This document shows positions 24,101-34,399 of a stretch of DNA of 64,000 bases, one piece after another. Position 1 is the first letter of the stretch. The number at the start of each line of letters is the position of its first letter. The stretch is from contig NC_077240.1 in the NCBI RefSeq assembly GCF_947179165.1, forward strand, positions 29,932,001-29,996,000, given 5' to 3'. Under the pieces are notes generated by a model. It had not been told where the DNA came from and did no database searches. It saw nothing but the letters and a program-made list of their open reading frames with translations. The translations under genes were made by a program, and so were the position numbers. Source of the stretch: Solanum dulcamara (taxonomy: Eukaryota; Streptophyta; Magnoliopsida; Solanales; Solanaceae).

Positions 24101-25222
24101 ATGGACTCAGATATTGAGCTGGCATATTCATCTGATTCTGACCAAGAAGTTGAAGATTATGATGACCTTCCACCTTTCAGACCTTTGAGGAAATCTCAAA
24201 TTGCGAAGCTAAGCAAGGAGCAGAAGAAAGCATATTTTGACGAGTATGATTACCGTGTGAAGCTGCTTCAGAAGAAACAATGGAGGGAGGAGTCAAAAAG
24301 GCTTCGGGACATGAAGAAGAAAGGCAAGGCAGAGATAGGTGATTACATGGAAGAAGGTGCTGATCAGGAAACAGGGAGCCAAGCAGGAGTAGGAATTCCT
24401 TTACCTGACATGGTGCTCCCAAATTCTTTTGACGGGGACAATCCAACTTATAGATACCGGTATTTAGAACCTTCGTCTCAACTTCTTGCAAGGCCTTTAA
24501 TGGACTCCCTGGGATGGGACCACGATTGTGGATATGATGGTGTGAGCATTGAGGATCACCTCGCTGTTGCAGGTCAGTTTCCTGCAGTAATAGTTCTTCA
24601 GCTCACGAAGGACAAGAAAGAGTTCAACATCCACTTGGATTCAGCTGTTTCAGCAAAGACGGGGGAGAAAGGATCAACTATGGTTGGGTTCGACATTCAA
24701 CCTGTAGGAAAGCAACTTGCCTACATTTTGAAGGGAGAAACAAAAGTGAAAAATCTGAAAACAAATAAAACAGCTGCAGGGGTGTCCATTACTTTCTTGG
24801 GTGACAATTTAGTGACGGGATTGAAATTGGAGGACCAATTTGCCATTGGTAAACAGTTAGTTGTGGTGGGAAGTACTGGCACCATCAGGTCTCAGGGTAA
24901 TGCAGCATATGGAGCCAACTTAGAGTTGCGACTGAGAGAGAAAGATTACCCTGTTGGCCAGGACCAAAGTTCACTCGGCCTTTCTTTGATGAAATGGAGA
25001 AATGATCTCATATGGGGATGCAATCTGCAATCTCAGTTCTCTGTGGGAAGGAATTCCAAGATTGCTGTTAGGGCCGGATTAAACAGCAAGAAAAGCGGGC
25101 AAATCACAGTTAGGACAAGCACCTCAGATCAACTACAGATTGCTGTTTTAGGACTTCTGCCAATTGCTAGAGCGATAATGATGACCCTTTTTCCACAGAC
25201 AAGTGGAAAGAACTTAATGTAG
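21101..25222 (+). CDS. TOC159: Translocase of chloroplast 159 (TOC159-type preprotein receptor GTPase)
   Basis: This is a receptor GTPase of the chloroplast outer-envelope TOC complex, which binds transit peptides of nucleus-encoded preproteins and hands them to the TOC75 channel. The frame is 1373 residues in one exon. Residues 1 to about 690 form an acidic, serine-rich A domain, with a duplicated 'EGHDEYSD' block near residues 146-180. A lysine-rich helical stretch lies near 660-710. The G domain has the P-loop GKTGVGKS at about 742-749, DTPG at about 789-792 and TLTHA at about 859-863. A charged linker near 1000-1065 leads to the M membrane-anchor domain, with 'KDKKEFNIHLDSAVSAK' and 'SDQLQIAV' as in TOC159 proper. 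I chose the ATG at 21101 because it sits in CACCATGG; the open frame extends seven codons upstream only from a GTG. Known plant TOC159 proteins are around 1500 residues; the length difference lies in the fast-evolving A domain. No break is visible. Confidence 0.96.
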   Translation: MDSKIYGVPLSTTQGSPPPNVPLFTSTGIRAPLTNDDSDFEYSISANGQKDNNSSYYGSDTGFDSEGFVSGEDEFETASERLFVSDSDEQNLEQTHFANQFVVSRPFVKNPDEEIVERGSSVGDYDDSMSSLTDPYAETIEGHDEYSDRPLVADREILEGHDEYSDSPFVVDELATVISMDGSDKDISLSGTRVVDSATRGIPIAQLSWDSEDDEYLSTGVLEDNDVSGAFRIPNAVVLDRLDSAPKVRISDVSDGDEDESASENVIQSGMAEDLIFTKNVEIVSGSDSKEEDKAEVDTVQNFITEGGEANDTLEGGEVLYQAAIKESTLLGQELDNDEKLLAEESEILDSSAEAKSADSSHDIKPSDTAYTSPREENRASKFGADELNSGNSIILLTGASGDSQKSESKEDGVYQGSDCHDIATRTETEFYHTFIKDSEVESFECTDISVPPTAEEQVYSSASSSSDVTWSSKVEDDLPKLSDKTQHTEACLNLDLETNCKDIDTVKLFKNEEVPFLQENDESLTFDGSGGIKLIVDQLDQQIATADYAGEVSQGHLPKVDGEIVTDSNEEVDTDEESEENEMFDAEALAALLRAATGVGPEGRNVTIPSADGTQVFSLELPSSLGSTFYSSRPAQPTNADKFPLSENKTEGIPEGILSEEEKKKLDKLQQLRVKFLRLIHKLNRSPEDSIAAQVLYRLVRAAGKSASQVSSLDSAQKVAMELEAEDTDSLNFSLNILVIGKTGVGKSATINSIFGEAKSIVDAFVPATTKVKEIIGQLDGVTLNILDTPGFISSPSEQSFNRRTLVSIKKHMKKCSPDVVLYVDRIDTQSRDLGDLPLLKSISSYLGPSIWRNAIVTLTHAASSPPDGPSGYPVSYEMFVAQCSRIIQQLIDHSIGDPHTMNVGLMSRPFALVENHSVSPKNERGEILLPNGENWRSQLLLLCYSIKILSEVDSIMKDQNLHDHRKLFGFPKRSLPLPYFLSSLLQSNVHPKVQAGEDMDSDIELAYSSDSDQEVEDYDDLPPFRPLRKSQIAKLSKEQKKAYFDEYDYRVKLLQKKQWREESKRLRDMKKKGKAEIGDYMEEGADQETGSQAGVGIPLPDMVLPNSFDGDNPTYRYRYLEPSSQLLARPLMDSLGWDHDCGYDGVSIEDHLAVAGQFPAVIVLQLTKDKKEFNIHLDSAVSAKTGEKGSTMVGFDIQPVGKQLAYILKGETKVKNLKTNKTAAGVSITFLGDNLVTGLKLEDQFAIGKQLVVVGSTGTIRSQGNAAYGANLELRLREKDYPVGQDQSSLGLSLMKWRNDLIWGCNLQSQFSVGRNSKIAVRAGLNSKKSGQITVRTSTSDQLQIAVLGLLPIARAIMMTLFPQTSGKNLM

Positions 25223-26959
25223 TAGTTGTATCTTAGACAAATGCCAGTTGCACCTCCATTTTTTTAGTGGTAGTTTTCTTGTATTTGTCCATTAAGTCTC
25301 TCAAGTTCTCAATCAAAGTACTTCCTTTCAAATCATGAGTTGTACTATACTAACGGTACCTTTCATCAAATGTTGTGAGTTATTGCATCTACGTTTGGGG
25401 GGGTGGGTGGGGGGTGGGTGGGTTATATGTGATCAAAATGCTAACGAGGGCATTTTTCTTCCACTTCTCAATTTTCTATTATACTAGTTTAAAGTACGTG
25501 CGATGCACTTGTATGTGACGACAATATGAAAATTACATACAAAAATATAGTTTAAATAAGGAAATGTTGAAGTAGCAAATTTTAAAGTACTAAATATTAG
25601 AACTTCTTACATCTAACAAATAATTATAATAACACACTCAATATAATCCCTCAAAATAAAATCTCGGAAGGGTAAATGATAAAGATTAATTAAAACAACA
25701 AATTAGAACAATGACAAAGTTATTAGAAAGAGAGAATTATGGAGATATAAAAGTCGTAGGTATGATAAAACAAAAAAAAAGTATTTTAAGCAAAATAATG
25801 GAGGGCTCAAAATCTAATTTAAAGTCATTAGTGGTATTTAAATTTGTGTTAGGATACCAAAACAATGAATAGAAAAAAGGATTCCTACGGCAATTTTTTA
25901 CTTTTCAGGAAATATAGTAGAAGTGATTTGTATTCGGATATAGTTTGATCAACTTTAAAATACCAAAAAAGGTATATATGTAAAAGTCCTAAATATTATG
26001 ATAATAACTAAATAATAATTATTTAAGAAAAATAGTAAATAATTATTTATTGACATAATATATATAAATTGATATGCTTACCTTAGATTTAACTTTTTTA
26101 TCCAATTTGAGTTTCGTAAATTAATAGTGTCACATAAATAAATATTAAGGAAGAATAATATTTTTTAAAATAACTAAAAAAAGAAAAATGACAGAATATA
26201 AAAGAAATTATTACTATTTCGCTACCCTTTACGGATCCTGTCTGATAACAAATAATTTTAAAATATAAAAATTATATGCATGTTGATAAGAGACAATCTT
26301 AGAACTCATACCATATATTTTTGGTTTTCTTCAAATCAACTCGTAATCAGAAGTTTTAATCACACATCTAAATAAATCTTTATTTACCTGCTCAAGAATA
26401 TTGAAGATCAATTAGTAATGATTTATACAAATTTATTTATATATTGATTGAAGAATGTTTAATAGCTTTAAAAAGACAATACAAAGAGACAACAAATATA
26501 TATAAGAAAAACATCAAACATCAAATAGAAATAATTGAGCTCGACGATCTTATTTAAGACCCAAAATTCAAAAATAGTATTTAATTAAAATTCTTTTTAT
26601 ATTCCTTCTCCCAAAATAAATTATATATGTTAGTTAGACCAAACAAAAGGATCATCGACTTATTTTCATATACTTGTCTTTCCTTTTATATAAAATATTA
26701 TAAAAGTAATTTGTGTAAAGGTTGCCTAATGCTATATTATTTTAAAAACTTATTCTTAGAGTAGAAAGTAAATAAAAGGATTGGTCAGTTGAGTTTGATT
26801 AGTTTTAGGATTCCTTTTTCATAATTGGAGCACGATTAGAAAGACTTGTCAATTTAATTTTTATTATGTTTATTATAGTCAATGTTTAATATTGTTAAAA
26901 TAATGATGTAATAATTGAAGAAGATGGTGAAAAATTAATTTTGTCTAAAGTGGAGTCGC
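25223..26959. other. TOC159 3' flank and AT-rich intergenic DNA
   Basis: The first 170 bases are the likely 3' untranslated region; no clear AATAAA is present. A G-quadruplex motif follows (separate entry). From about 25480 the text 'actagtttaaagtacgtgcg' may be the edge of a decayed mobile element, but I see no matching end. The rest is AT-rich with no gene. Confidence 0.5.
25397..25422 (+). other. G-quadruplex motif downstream of TOC159
   Basis: Five runs of 7, 3, 6, 3 and 3 guanines are separated by single thymines within 26 bases. Four G-runs with one-base loops form the most stable class of intramolecular quadruplex. It starts 175 bases after the stop codon, on the coding strand, so it could be present in the transcript if polyadenylation lies beyond it. 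Confidence 0.85.
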
Positions 26960-27304
26960 TTACCCAATGGACCACTTAGAATAGACCGAATCGAAGGCGG
27001 TAAGCATTCTGTAATCATTCCAAGTTTTCCAGGCTGCCCATTCTCCCCCCTGAAAAGTATCACGACCATAAAGAGAAGAAAAGGGAGATTGCATGTTGAT
27101 AACAGAAAATGGCAATCTGTTGATTAAATACACTGCAGTAGTGAATGCTTCAACCCATAGATACTTTGGTACTCCATTATTTATCATCAAAGTCAAAGCC
27201 ATTTCAACTATAACTATATGTCGGTGTTTTCTTCCGGACACCCCATTCTGCAGCGGAGTATGAACACACGACAGCTCACGTTTGATTCCTATCTTCAGGA
27301 GCAT
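26960..27304 (-). pseudogene. Copia integrase fragment with an unrelated tail
   Basis: The first two thirds of the minus-strand frame contain 'HTPLQNGVSGRKHRHIV', 'EMALTLMINNGVPKYLW' and 'AVYLINRLP'. This matches the C-terminal part of the Ty1/Copia integrase catalytic core (family pattern TPxQNGVxERKHRH...ALTLL...P..FW..A...AxYLINRLP). The catalytic glutamate usually found in the 'GVxERK' context has become S-G-R ('GVSGRKHRH'), so the active site is lost. After about 27050 the frame changes to 'GGEWAAWKTWNDYRML', which I do not recognise from Copia polyproteins and which may be a fusion with other DNA. Confidence 0.8.
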
Positions 27305-27467
27305 GAAATTTTAATGAAGGGCAAAAAGTTCAATCAACATTTTAAAGGTCTTTGTGCTTTTAATATAGTATATAAATAAGAACAACGGTGAATCAAGACA
27401 TAAAGAAGTGAAATTTGTGTTCGTTGTCTGTGTTATATAATATGAAAGCATGACGTAAGAGTTTTAG
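27305..27467. other. Short AT-rich spacer
   Basis: Nothing is recognised between the Copia scrap and the MITE that follows. Confidence 0.5.
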
Positions 27468-28095
27468 GGTCGTTTGGTTTGAATTCAAGTTATGCTAGGT
27501 TAAGTGATGTTGGAATAAGTTATGTTGTTATCTTGATATTATTTCTTATTGACTGTTTGATTTGTTGTACTAAAAATAATATCCATTACATACTTCCTAA
27601 AAATAAGTCATTTGTTTACACGTTTTATCTTATTTAGCTTTGTGTATATTTTCTTTATGGTAGAGCTTTAATTATTCATTTTTAAAAATAAAACCTCCGC
27701 CTTATTTAGCTTAAGTATTTTTATGTATGAATTCTCACGAATTTTCTTTGTGATATGAGCAACATCATTAAGTTATCTACGATAACAATCATGAAAACAA
27801 CTATTTGGCCAAAGTGCAGCAATAATGGCCACAAATGTAGCAGCAATCAGAGCAACCTTTCTCAAATATGCAACTCGGTTTAGACCTCAAAGAATTATCC
27901 GAAATACAACAGGAATTTGGCCATAGGTTGTGGCATTTTTCGGATATGCAACACGCTTTACAAATATATATGTGTTTCAAGTGTAATTTTTTCATTTAAT
28001 AAGGTTATATTCCATGACAATTTATGATGGAATGGAATAACTTATTCCGATACTAATTATTAATCACGGAATGATAATTTCTTAATATCTAATAT
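27468..28095 (+). mobile_element. MITE related to the palindrome pair at 3468-5096
   Basis: It begins 'ggtcgtttggtttgaattc' and continues through 'gttggaataagttatg', 'cttatttagct' and a poorly conserved middle to 'ggaatggaataacttattcc' and 'actaattattaatcacgg'. The order and orientation match 4354-5096. The middle section around 27780-27980 has no counterpart there and may be a further insertion. Confidence 0.6.
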
Positions 28096-28199
28096 TAAAT
28101 ATCAATTAATAGGGATAGTGTGATAAAATAAATGGGTGTTCAAATATAACAAGTAAAAAAGCGAATAGAGGGAGCAAATAACAATGTGGGCAAGAAGTA

Positions 28200-28364
28200 T
28201 TTAGCAAGAAAAGCGAAAACATAGAGCTACACTTCTTCTTCCTCTTCAGTACGCTTGTATGCATTCAACAGAAGGATAGAAACAGTTTCTGCAATTGGAA
28301 ATATTCTTCCTGTTTCACCCTAAAAGATGCAAATTTAATCATCAAGAATTACCATGAATCCAGG
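28200..28364 (-). other. Left part of a duplicated segment (copy 1) split by the hAT element
   Basis: This stretch together with 31824-31925 matches 40192-40455. On the minus strand it holds an intact 31-codon open stretch at 28227-28319 (GETGR..., PIAETVSIL, ...EEEEEV, stop) preceded by 'gcatcttttag', a plausible splice acceptor. The same reading frame and stop are kept in the second copy. It looks like the last exon of a gene I do not recognise, or a duplicated remnant of one. Confidence 0.45.
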
Positions 28365-31300
28365 CAGTGGCGGAGCCAGAAATTTTATGAAAGGGGTTCA
28401 AAAAAAATTAAACACGCTAATCATATCCATAAATAAATGGGTTGGGTCAAATATACCTGTTTTGCAAGAAGCAGGGGTCTTTCTACAAGTTTTTCAGTTT
28501 TTTTTGAATTCTCTTTAGCTCCTAAAAGTGCAAATAGAGAGCAAACATAAACTTTTACATTCAAAAAGACTTAAAATAAACACCAACTCAAAGTAAAAGC
28601 ACTCTTCCTCCACAAAAAAAATTTGACATAAAATGGCTTCAAAACAATACAAAAACACCCTGAACAATAGAAATTATTATATCTTGATATGTATTACAAA
28701 ACATAGTGATAATTACACCACCTTGAATGGGGATTAAGAAACCAAACACACGAATAAGCCTATCAAAACATTGTTTTACAATTGAAATTCAACTACATAC
28801 ACTATTACAATTGTATTCTACGAGGTTTCATATCTTGAAATGTCTTAATTATAGCATCATTAGAAATACTATCAAATACATCTTTTTCTAAGTAAGGCAC
28901 CAAACAACCACTAAAAAAATCATCACTCATTTGGCTCCGCAAGTCATTCTTGATAAACTTCATTGTCGAAAAAGCTCTTTCAACGGAGGCAGTGGCAACT
29001 GATAGAAGTAGAGCAAGTTTCACTAAGCGGAATACCAAAGGATAAGTAGAATGTTTCTTTTTCTCAACTAATCTTTTGGAAAGATCACAAAGCCCATTTA
29101 GATAGGAGAACCTTTCATCAACATCACGAACATCAACAACATAACTTGCAAGTTGATTCTCAAGAGCACTCATATTAGATTCATCAAAGTCATCCAGATA
29201 TAACTTCGCCATTCTCATTACTTTTTTGATGTCAAAATTTAAAAATGAGTTAATTGAATTTAAGCAAGCAATTCCATAGAGCAAATCGGTAGTCACCTCA
29301 TCAAAACGATCATTAAGTTCTTGAAGTTGCCAATCAATAATATTGCAAAAGACTTCAACACGATAATGATGTAAGATTGTATAGTTAGCAAGATTTCGTC
29401 GTGATTTTAAAGAGCTAACACATGGCTCCTCAAATTTAGGTATCAAAACATCATGTTTGCTACAAAATGTAGATACCTTAGCAATAAGAGAGTCCCATTC
29501 ATCATCCCTTAAAACCTGCAACCTTCTCTTTGCTACTTCAACAAGTAGCGTGGCATTTGCAATATCTTTCTCCTTTTTTTGTAAGCATTTATTAAGCTCA
29601 TTTATAATTGCTAAGACATATCTCATCAAATGCAACATGAACGCAACCTCATATGTTCGGCAAGCTTCGAGATGTCCCATTGCCTTAACTCTTTTATCCA
29701 AATTTCGTGCATCAAGAGCAAGTGATTCAAGAACATCAAGAATAGAGCCAAACATAATAATTAAATTATTAAATGATTTATAATGAGATCCCCAATGAGT
29801 GTCACAAGCTCTTGAAAGACCAAGTTGTTGATTCAAGCTCCTACCGGTTGTAAGTTCACCCATATCTAATGCCTCTTTAATTGTTTCTTTTTGAGAATCA
29901 CGTAATTCATCCATACGTTTAAAAGAAGATCCCAATACATTTAAAATATTTGAGATCAATACTACAAGTTTTCCCACTTCAATACACTTTTTAGAGACCC
30001 CAACAAGAGTTAGTTGAAGTTGATGAGCAAAACAATGAATGGAATGATCCGATCTACTTTCTTGCCTAATCAATATTTTAAGGCCATTGATCTCACCTTG
30101 CATATTGCTTGCCCCTTCATAACATTGTCCACGCACACTTGATGGACTCAAAGAATGTTGAGCAAGTAAATTAACAATTGCCTCCTTTAGAGATGAAACA
30201 CTAGTATCTTGAACATGAACAATGTCAATAAGTCGCTCCATCACAAATCCCTTTCTATCAATATATCGAAATACAATAGCCATTTGCTCCTTGCGTGACA
30301 CATCAAATGATTCATCAACTAGCAAGGCAAAGTAATCACCATTTAATTCCTCAAGAATAACTTTAACGGTCTCTATTTTACATGCACTCACAATATCTTT
30401 TTGAATCATTGAAGAAATCATTTGATCATTTTGAGGAGCATGTTCTAGTACATAATCACAAATTTTATCATATTTTTTTGCATACCATGAGATAATTTCA
30501 AGAAAGTTACCCCTACTAAGTGATGATTTAGATTCATCATGACCTCAAAATGCAAATCCCTGAGTTATGAGAAGTCTTACTGCATTAACTGAATCACTTA
30601 AGTGATCCAATATCCATACTTGAGTTGATTAGATTGCCTCTCAAATGCAAATTGAATAGACTGCCGTTGTCGTAATAAATCTTGACATTTCCTTTTTGAT
30701 TGATTATGTATGCTATTTGGTAGACCAATATGTTTGTCAAGACTATTCTTTTTATTCCAACTCTTAAACCCAACACTTGAAAATACTTCACCTCCTCATT
30801 GATGAATGTTATGGTCTTTAAATAGATAAAACTACAAACAATAGACTACATCTTTATTAACACTATACTCCAACTAATCATGATATACATCATCAAACCA
30901 TTCATGATTAAAATGACATATTGATCCAGAAATATTTGTTTGAGGATACTCATGCACCGCTAGACGAGGTTGACAAGGACCATTCAAAAGGTATGCTCTT
31001 CTAATAACATCACGATGATTTGGATGATAGTTCAATATTGAGATTCTTTCACCAGGATCAAACTTTAAAGAACCCAAATCAAATTCTTGAGAAGAATGTA
31101 ATGATACTTCCGAATGATTAGCATTTTCTTCTTGGTTAGATTGACTATGACTATGAGAGGCTAAACTTGATTTTGAAACTTTGGTGAAATACTTCTTCAT
31201 TGAAGCTTGAGACTGAATCATAAAGAGCACATAAATAATACAATAAATACCATTATACCAAAGTCAAATAGAATTCTAAAAATTTTTAGAACAAAAAAAA

Positions 31301-31823
31301 AGAAGAAGAACTAAGAACTTAAAGGCTACAACAACGAGCAACGGGTAGCGGCAACGGAGAACGGAAAGCAGCCAGAGCCAGCAGCAAAGAGCAGCAAACA
31401 GTCGATTGGAGAAGAGAAGAGTTGGGGAGAAAATAAAATAATGAAATCCCTAAAAATTAGAAAAAGATGGTTTTTTTATTTATTGACTTTTCAATTAAAG
31501 ATTTAAAATTTTAAAAAATTAATATGTTAAGAAGTCGTTTTTAATTACCATTTAATTTAAAAAACGCCAAAACTAAGCCTAAAACGTAGCTAAAATCTAG
31601 AAAAAAAAGCGTGGTTATTCGAATTCGAACCCGCGAGCTGAGACAAGCTAAGGAAAAATATTAAACCCTCTTTGCCACTGAGCTAATTCTTTGGCTTATG
31701 CTCAGGGGGTTCAATATTAAATATATACACATAAATTAAAAAAAATATTTTATATATACAGTGTAATTTTTTAACGAAAGGGGTTTGGATGAACCCCCTG
31801 GAGCCAATGTAGATCCGCCCCTG
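28365..31823 (-). mobile_element. Structurally complete hAT transposon, 3459 bp, TSD AATCCAGG
   Basis: The left end is CAGTGGCGGAGCC and the right end, read inward on the other strand, is CAGGGGCGGATCT, a short imperfect terminal inverted repeat of the CAGGGGCGG type. Both sides carry the 8-bp duplication AATCCAGG (28357-28364 and 31824-31831), the hallmark of hAT insertion. The related segment at 40192-40455 carries the same region with a single copy of this octamer and no insert, which acts as an empty site. The transposase inside is decayed, so the element is unlikely to move on its own. Confidence 0.93.
28805..31200 (-). pseudogene. hAT transposase (TTF-type zinc finger, ZMYM1-like), decayed
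   Basis: Read on the minus strand, the N-terminal part (31200-30874, 'MKKYFTKVSKSSL', 'NHRDVIRRAYLLNGPCQPR') matches the start of plant TTF-type hAT proteins. It then passes through at least three stops and a frameshift near 30620. An in-frame TGA lies at 30545-30547 inside the conserved 'GFAF-x-GHDES' motif, consistent with CGA to TGA decay. From 30421 to 28805 a 538-residue frame is open. It holds the first catalytic aspartate ('LLVDESFDVS'), the second motif as 'CYEGASNMQGE', where the family has YDGASNM, and the C-terminal dimerisation region with the catalytic glutamate ('VATASVERAFSTMKFIK'). An intact protein would be about 800 residues. Confidence 0.92.
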
Positions 31824-31925
31824 AATCCAGGCATACCATTCTCTCTTCTCTTCTTTTCTTTTTTTCTTCTTCCTCCCTTTTGGATTATGTATTTAAAACC
31901 CTGATTTCTTTAAAACATTGCAATG
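31824..31925 (-). other. Right part of the duplicated segment (copy 1)
   Basis: This continues the duplicated segment beyond the hAT insertion: after the second AATCCAGG the text 'cataccattctctcttctc' and 'aaaaccctgatttcttt' matches 40355-40445 closely. Confidence 0.75.
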
Positions 31926-32089
31926 ACCCTCTTGGTCTCTTTTTCTAGATCTGCTGGTTCTTAGTCATAAATAGTTGTAGCTCTTTTGTGTATCCATCAG
32001 GCTTATGGGGGTCCGTTTGAATTTTTACTTAAATTGCACATGAGTGTTCCTTTTGGAATTATGGGAGTCTAGTTAGGTTATAGCTGGTT
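31926..32089. other. Short spacer, nothing recognised
   Basis: No feature is visible between the duplicated segment and the LTR tail. Confidence 0.4.
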
Positions 32090-32677
32090 ACTTATCTTTC
32101 TTTTCTGCTCTTTCTCAGACTCATGTGCTTCTTGGTTAGCCGATTGTTATCGTTTCGTTCGTTTGACCTCTGGTGCTATTGCTCACTTTTCATTATTGTC
32201 TTTACTTTTCAAGCTCAGTCGACCTATGATTCCTACTGGGTACCTATTGTTTTGGTACTCATACTATACTCTACATCTATTTTTGTGATGCAAGACCGAG
32301 CACCAGTCACCAGCGTTGATATCGAGCCAGCTGCAGGTTATTCAGAGACCGAGGATGAGCTCATGGCGTCTTGGATCAGCTTGTCTCGTTTCATTTACAT
32401 ATTGACTAGTTTTTTGTATTTGAGATAAATCTGTATATTTTTGGTCCACTTGGGACTTGCACTCTTTTGTAGTAACTCTGTACATGTGACAACCACGTTT
32501 TGAGATTAGATCTCTTATCTTATCTTCTGTTGTGTTCCTTAAATTATATCTTGTTTCTCTTGTTTTGGTCGTTTCTACCCGATATGCCTGTTACTTGTCA
32601 TTTCAAAGTATGGATTGAATTACCTACTGGTGGATTATGATAGGTGCCATCATGAATCGAGATTTTGGATTATGACA
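32090..32677 (+). mobile_element. L4: 3' tail of an LTR-like unit
   Basis: The right end 'ggtgccatcatgaatcgag' followed by 'attttggattatgaca' is the reverse complement of the start of L10 (TGTCATGATCC...ATGATGGCAC). 'ctctgtacatgtgacaacc' matches the corresponding position of L2 ('cttgtacatgtgaaaacc'). The upstream boundary is unclear, and the 101-codon open frame inside it is not a gene. Confidence 0.6.
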
Positions 32678-33053
32678 AATATCCTCTCTGATTGGCTTAT
32701 TGCAAGTGCATTTTGCTTATAATTTACTTTTAAAAAGCCAATCCGAATGTCCTCTAATCGGAATTACTGTGATATAATTTTCTTAAATCTTAACCGTAGT
32801 TAAAAATGTGTGACTCGGTTTGTAAAAGTGGAGTTTTAGAAGAACAAGAAATAGATATTGAATCATTAATAACATTGATTTTGATTGTCTTATGATCTGT
32901 AGAGGTGATATCTACCTTTAACCTTTTAATTTAAACTTTTAATTATATTAATTCTCTCTATTTATTTTGATCATTTTTTGTTAAAATGTTCTTCACTTCA
33001 CTTCATGCTTTAAGCGAAGCAAATCCTTGTTGTTTTTTTACTGATGGGTATTG
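32678..33053. other. Intergenic DNA, nothing recognised
   Basis: AT-rich, no gene or element identified. Confidence 0.5.
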
Positions 33054-33908
33054 TGTTCAACAATAATATTAGAAGAACAAAGATAAATAAAAAGTTTAAA
33101 TATAATAACCAAATATCCGAGATCACCGAATTCATTGTGTCCTTAAGGAATTTAATTCCCTCACTGTATCCGAGGTTGTGGATTATTTCCTCGCAGGATA
33201 AAATGGATATATTTGTTAGGGAAACTCAAACTTCAATAACTTCAGCGAACTCAAAAGCCAACAATGAAATCACACAAAGACTCTACTTTGTTTGTAAGAA
33301 ATGTATGCAGAAGAAAGAGAAAATTCGATGCAGAAAACAGAGAGAAAGCCTCTCTATTTATAGCCAACAATAGATGCGAACTCACCTGTTCAGAACAGTC
33401 TTATATGTTCAGAATAGGCATTGTGTCTTTTGGGAAAAGAAATATATGTTTGGAAGAAACAAGTCCTTTCCAAATCCGCTGATTTTAAATTAATTCCATT
33501 CCACAAATTAATTAGTTAATTCTGCTCAGCGAATTAATTAGTTAATTCCATTTCTCGAATTAATTAATTCAAATTAATTTTGTGAATTAATTAATTGATA
33601 AATAATTCAACGGATTAATATTAAGAAAAAAATTAATTAATGAGATTGATAAATAAATTTTATCTAAAAAGTTGTCAATCAAATCATTTGGCAAACCCAA
33701 AGCCAAAGCCAATGCCGAAGCCGAGCGAGCTAAGACGACGACGACGCGAGGGGGAACCCTCTACTTAACTTTTTAAAAGCTAAAAGAAGTGTTTCCTAAT
33801 ATAAGGACAATTTTTTTTTCTTATACAAATAAGGGAGAAATGACTTTTCATTTTCACTTCCTTTGGTTTCCCCACATTTCCCAATTCACACCTTACGTAA
33901 ACCCAACA
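33054..33908 (-). mobile_element. 3' LTR of a Copia element
   Basis: On the minus strand the LTR starts TGTTGGGTTTACG at 33908 and ends TTGTTGAACA at 33054 (TGTT...AACA). Immediately before its start on that strand is the polypurine tract TGTGGGGGTT (33909-33918), the plus-strand primer site expected there. Its first 190 bases match the fragment at 36540-36713 at the other end of the element, including the phrase 'gccgagcgagc' and a GACGAC run. An unusual AATTAATT-rich block lies at 33485-33645. Confidence 0.85.
33485..33645. repeat. AT-palindrome repeat block inside the Copia LTR
   Basis: The word gaattaattagttaattc or a close variant (with ATTAATTAATT) occurs about five times in 160 bp, spaced roughly 20-35 bases. 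Each is close to a perfect palindrome. Confidence 0.75.
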
Positions 33909-34399
33909 AACCCCCACATGAATGGATAATGACTATTACTTAAAACATATGTATGAAAAAACTGTATGATTCATAATTAAGGATTAATTGCATCTGATAA
34001 GTAGATTTTCCTTTGAACTTTCCATAATGAACATATATCAGATATACTCGATCAATTGATAGGTTTGATATCTTTAAACCGTCGAGATTTGGTGTCTACC
34101 TAGACAACATAAATCACACAATCAACTTTTTAACTATTTTTGGTTTTTATTGTTTTGTTCGTTTCATCCATGAACACTTCCTGGTTCATAAGTGCGAGAG
34201 AACTGGCCTTACTGGATTTTCCTTGAAGCGTCTTACACTTCACACTTAAATAGGTAATTTCTAAATGTGTTATCTCGTAAATACATCATTTGATATACGC
34301 TGCATCAAATTTAGAAATCATTGAAAGGTCCTAATGCCTTATCCTTATTACTGAACATTGTCTCATCATAGGAACGGACCATATGCTTTATTTTGACAT

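Noticed and set aside
25480..25530. Helitron-like terminus ('actagtttaaagtacgtgcg')
   Set aside because: There is no matching CTRR end with a hairpin that I could find, so the assignment would be a guess.
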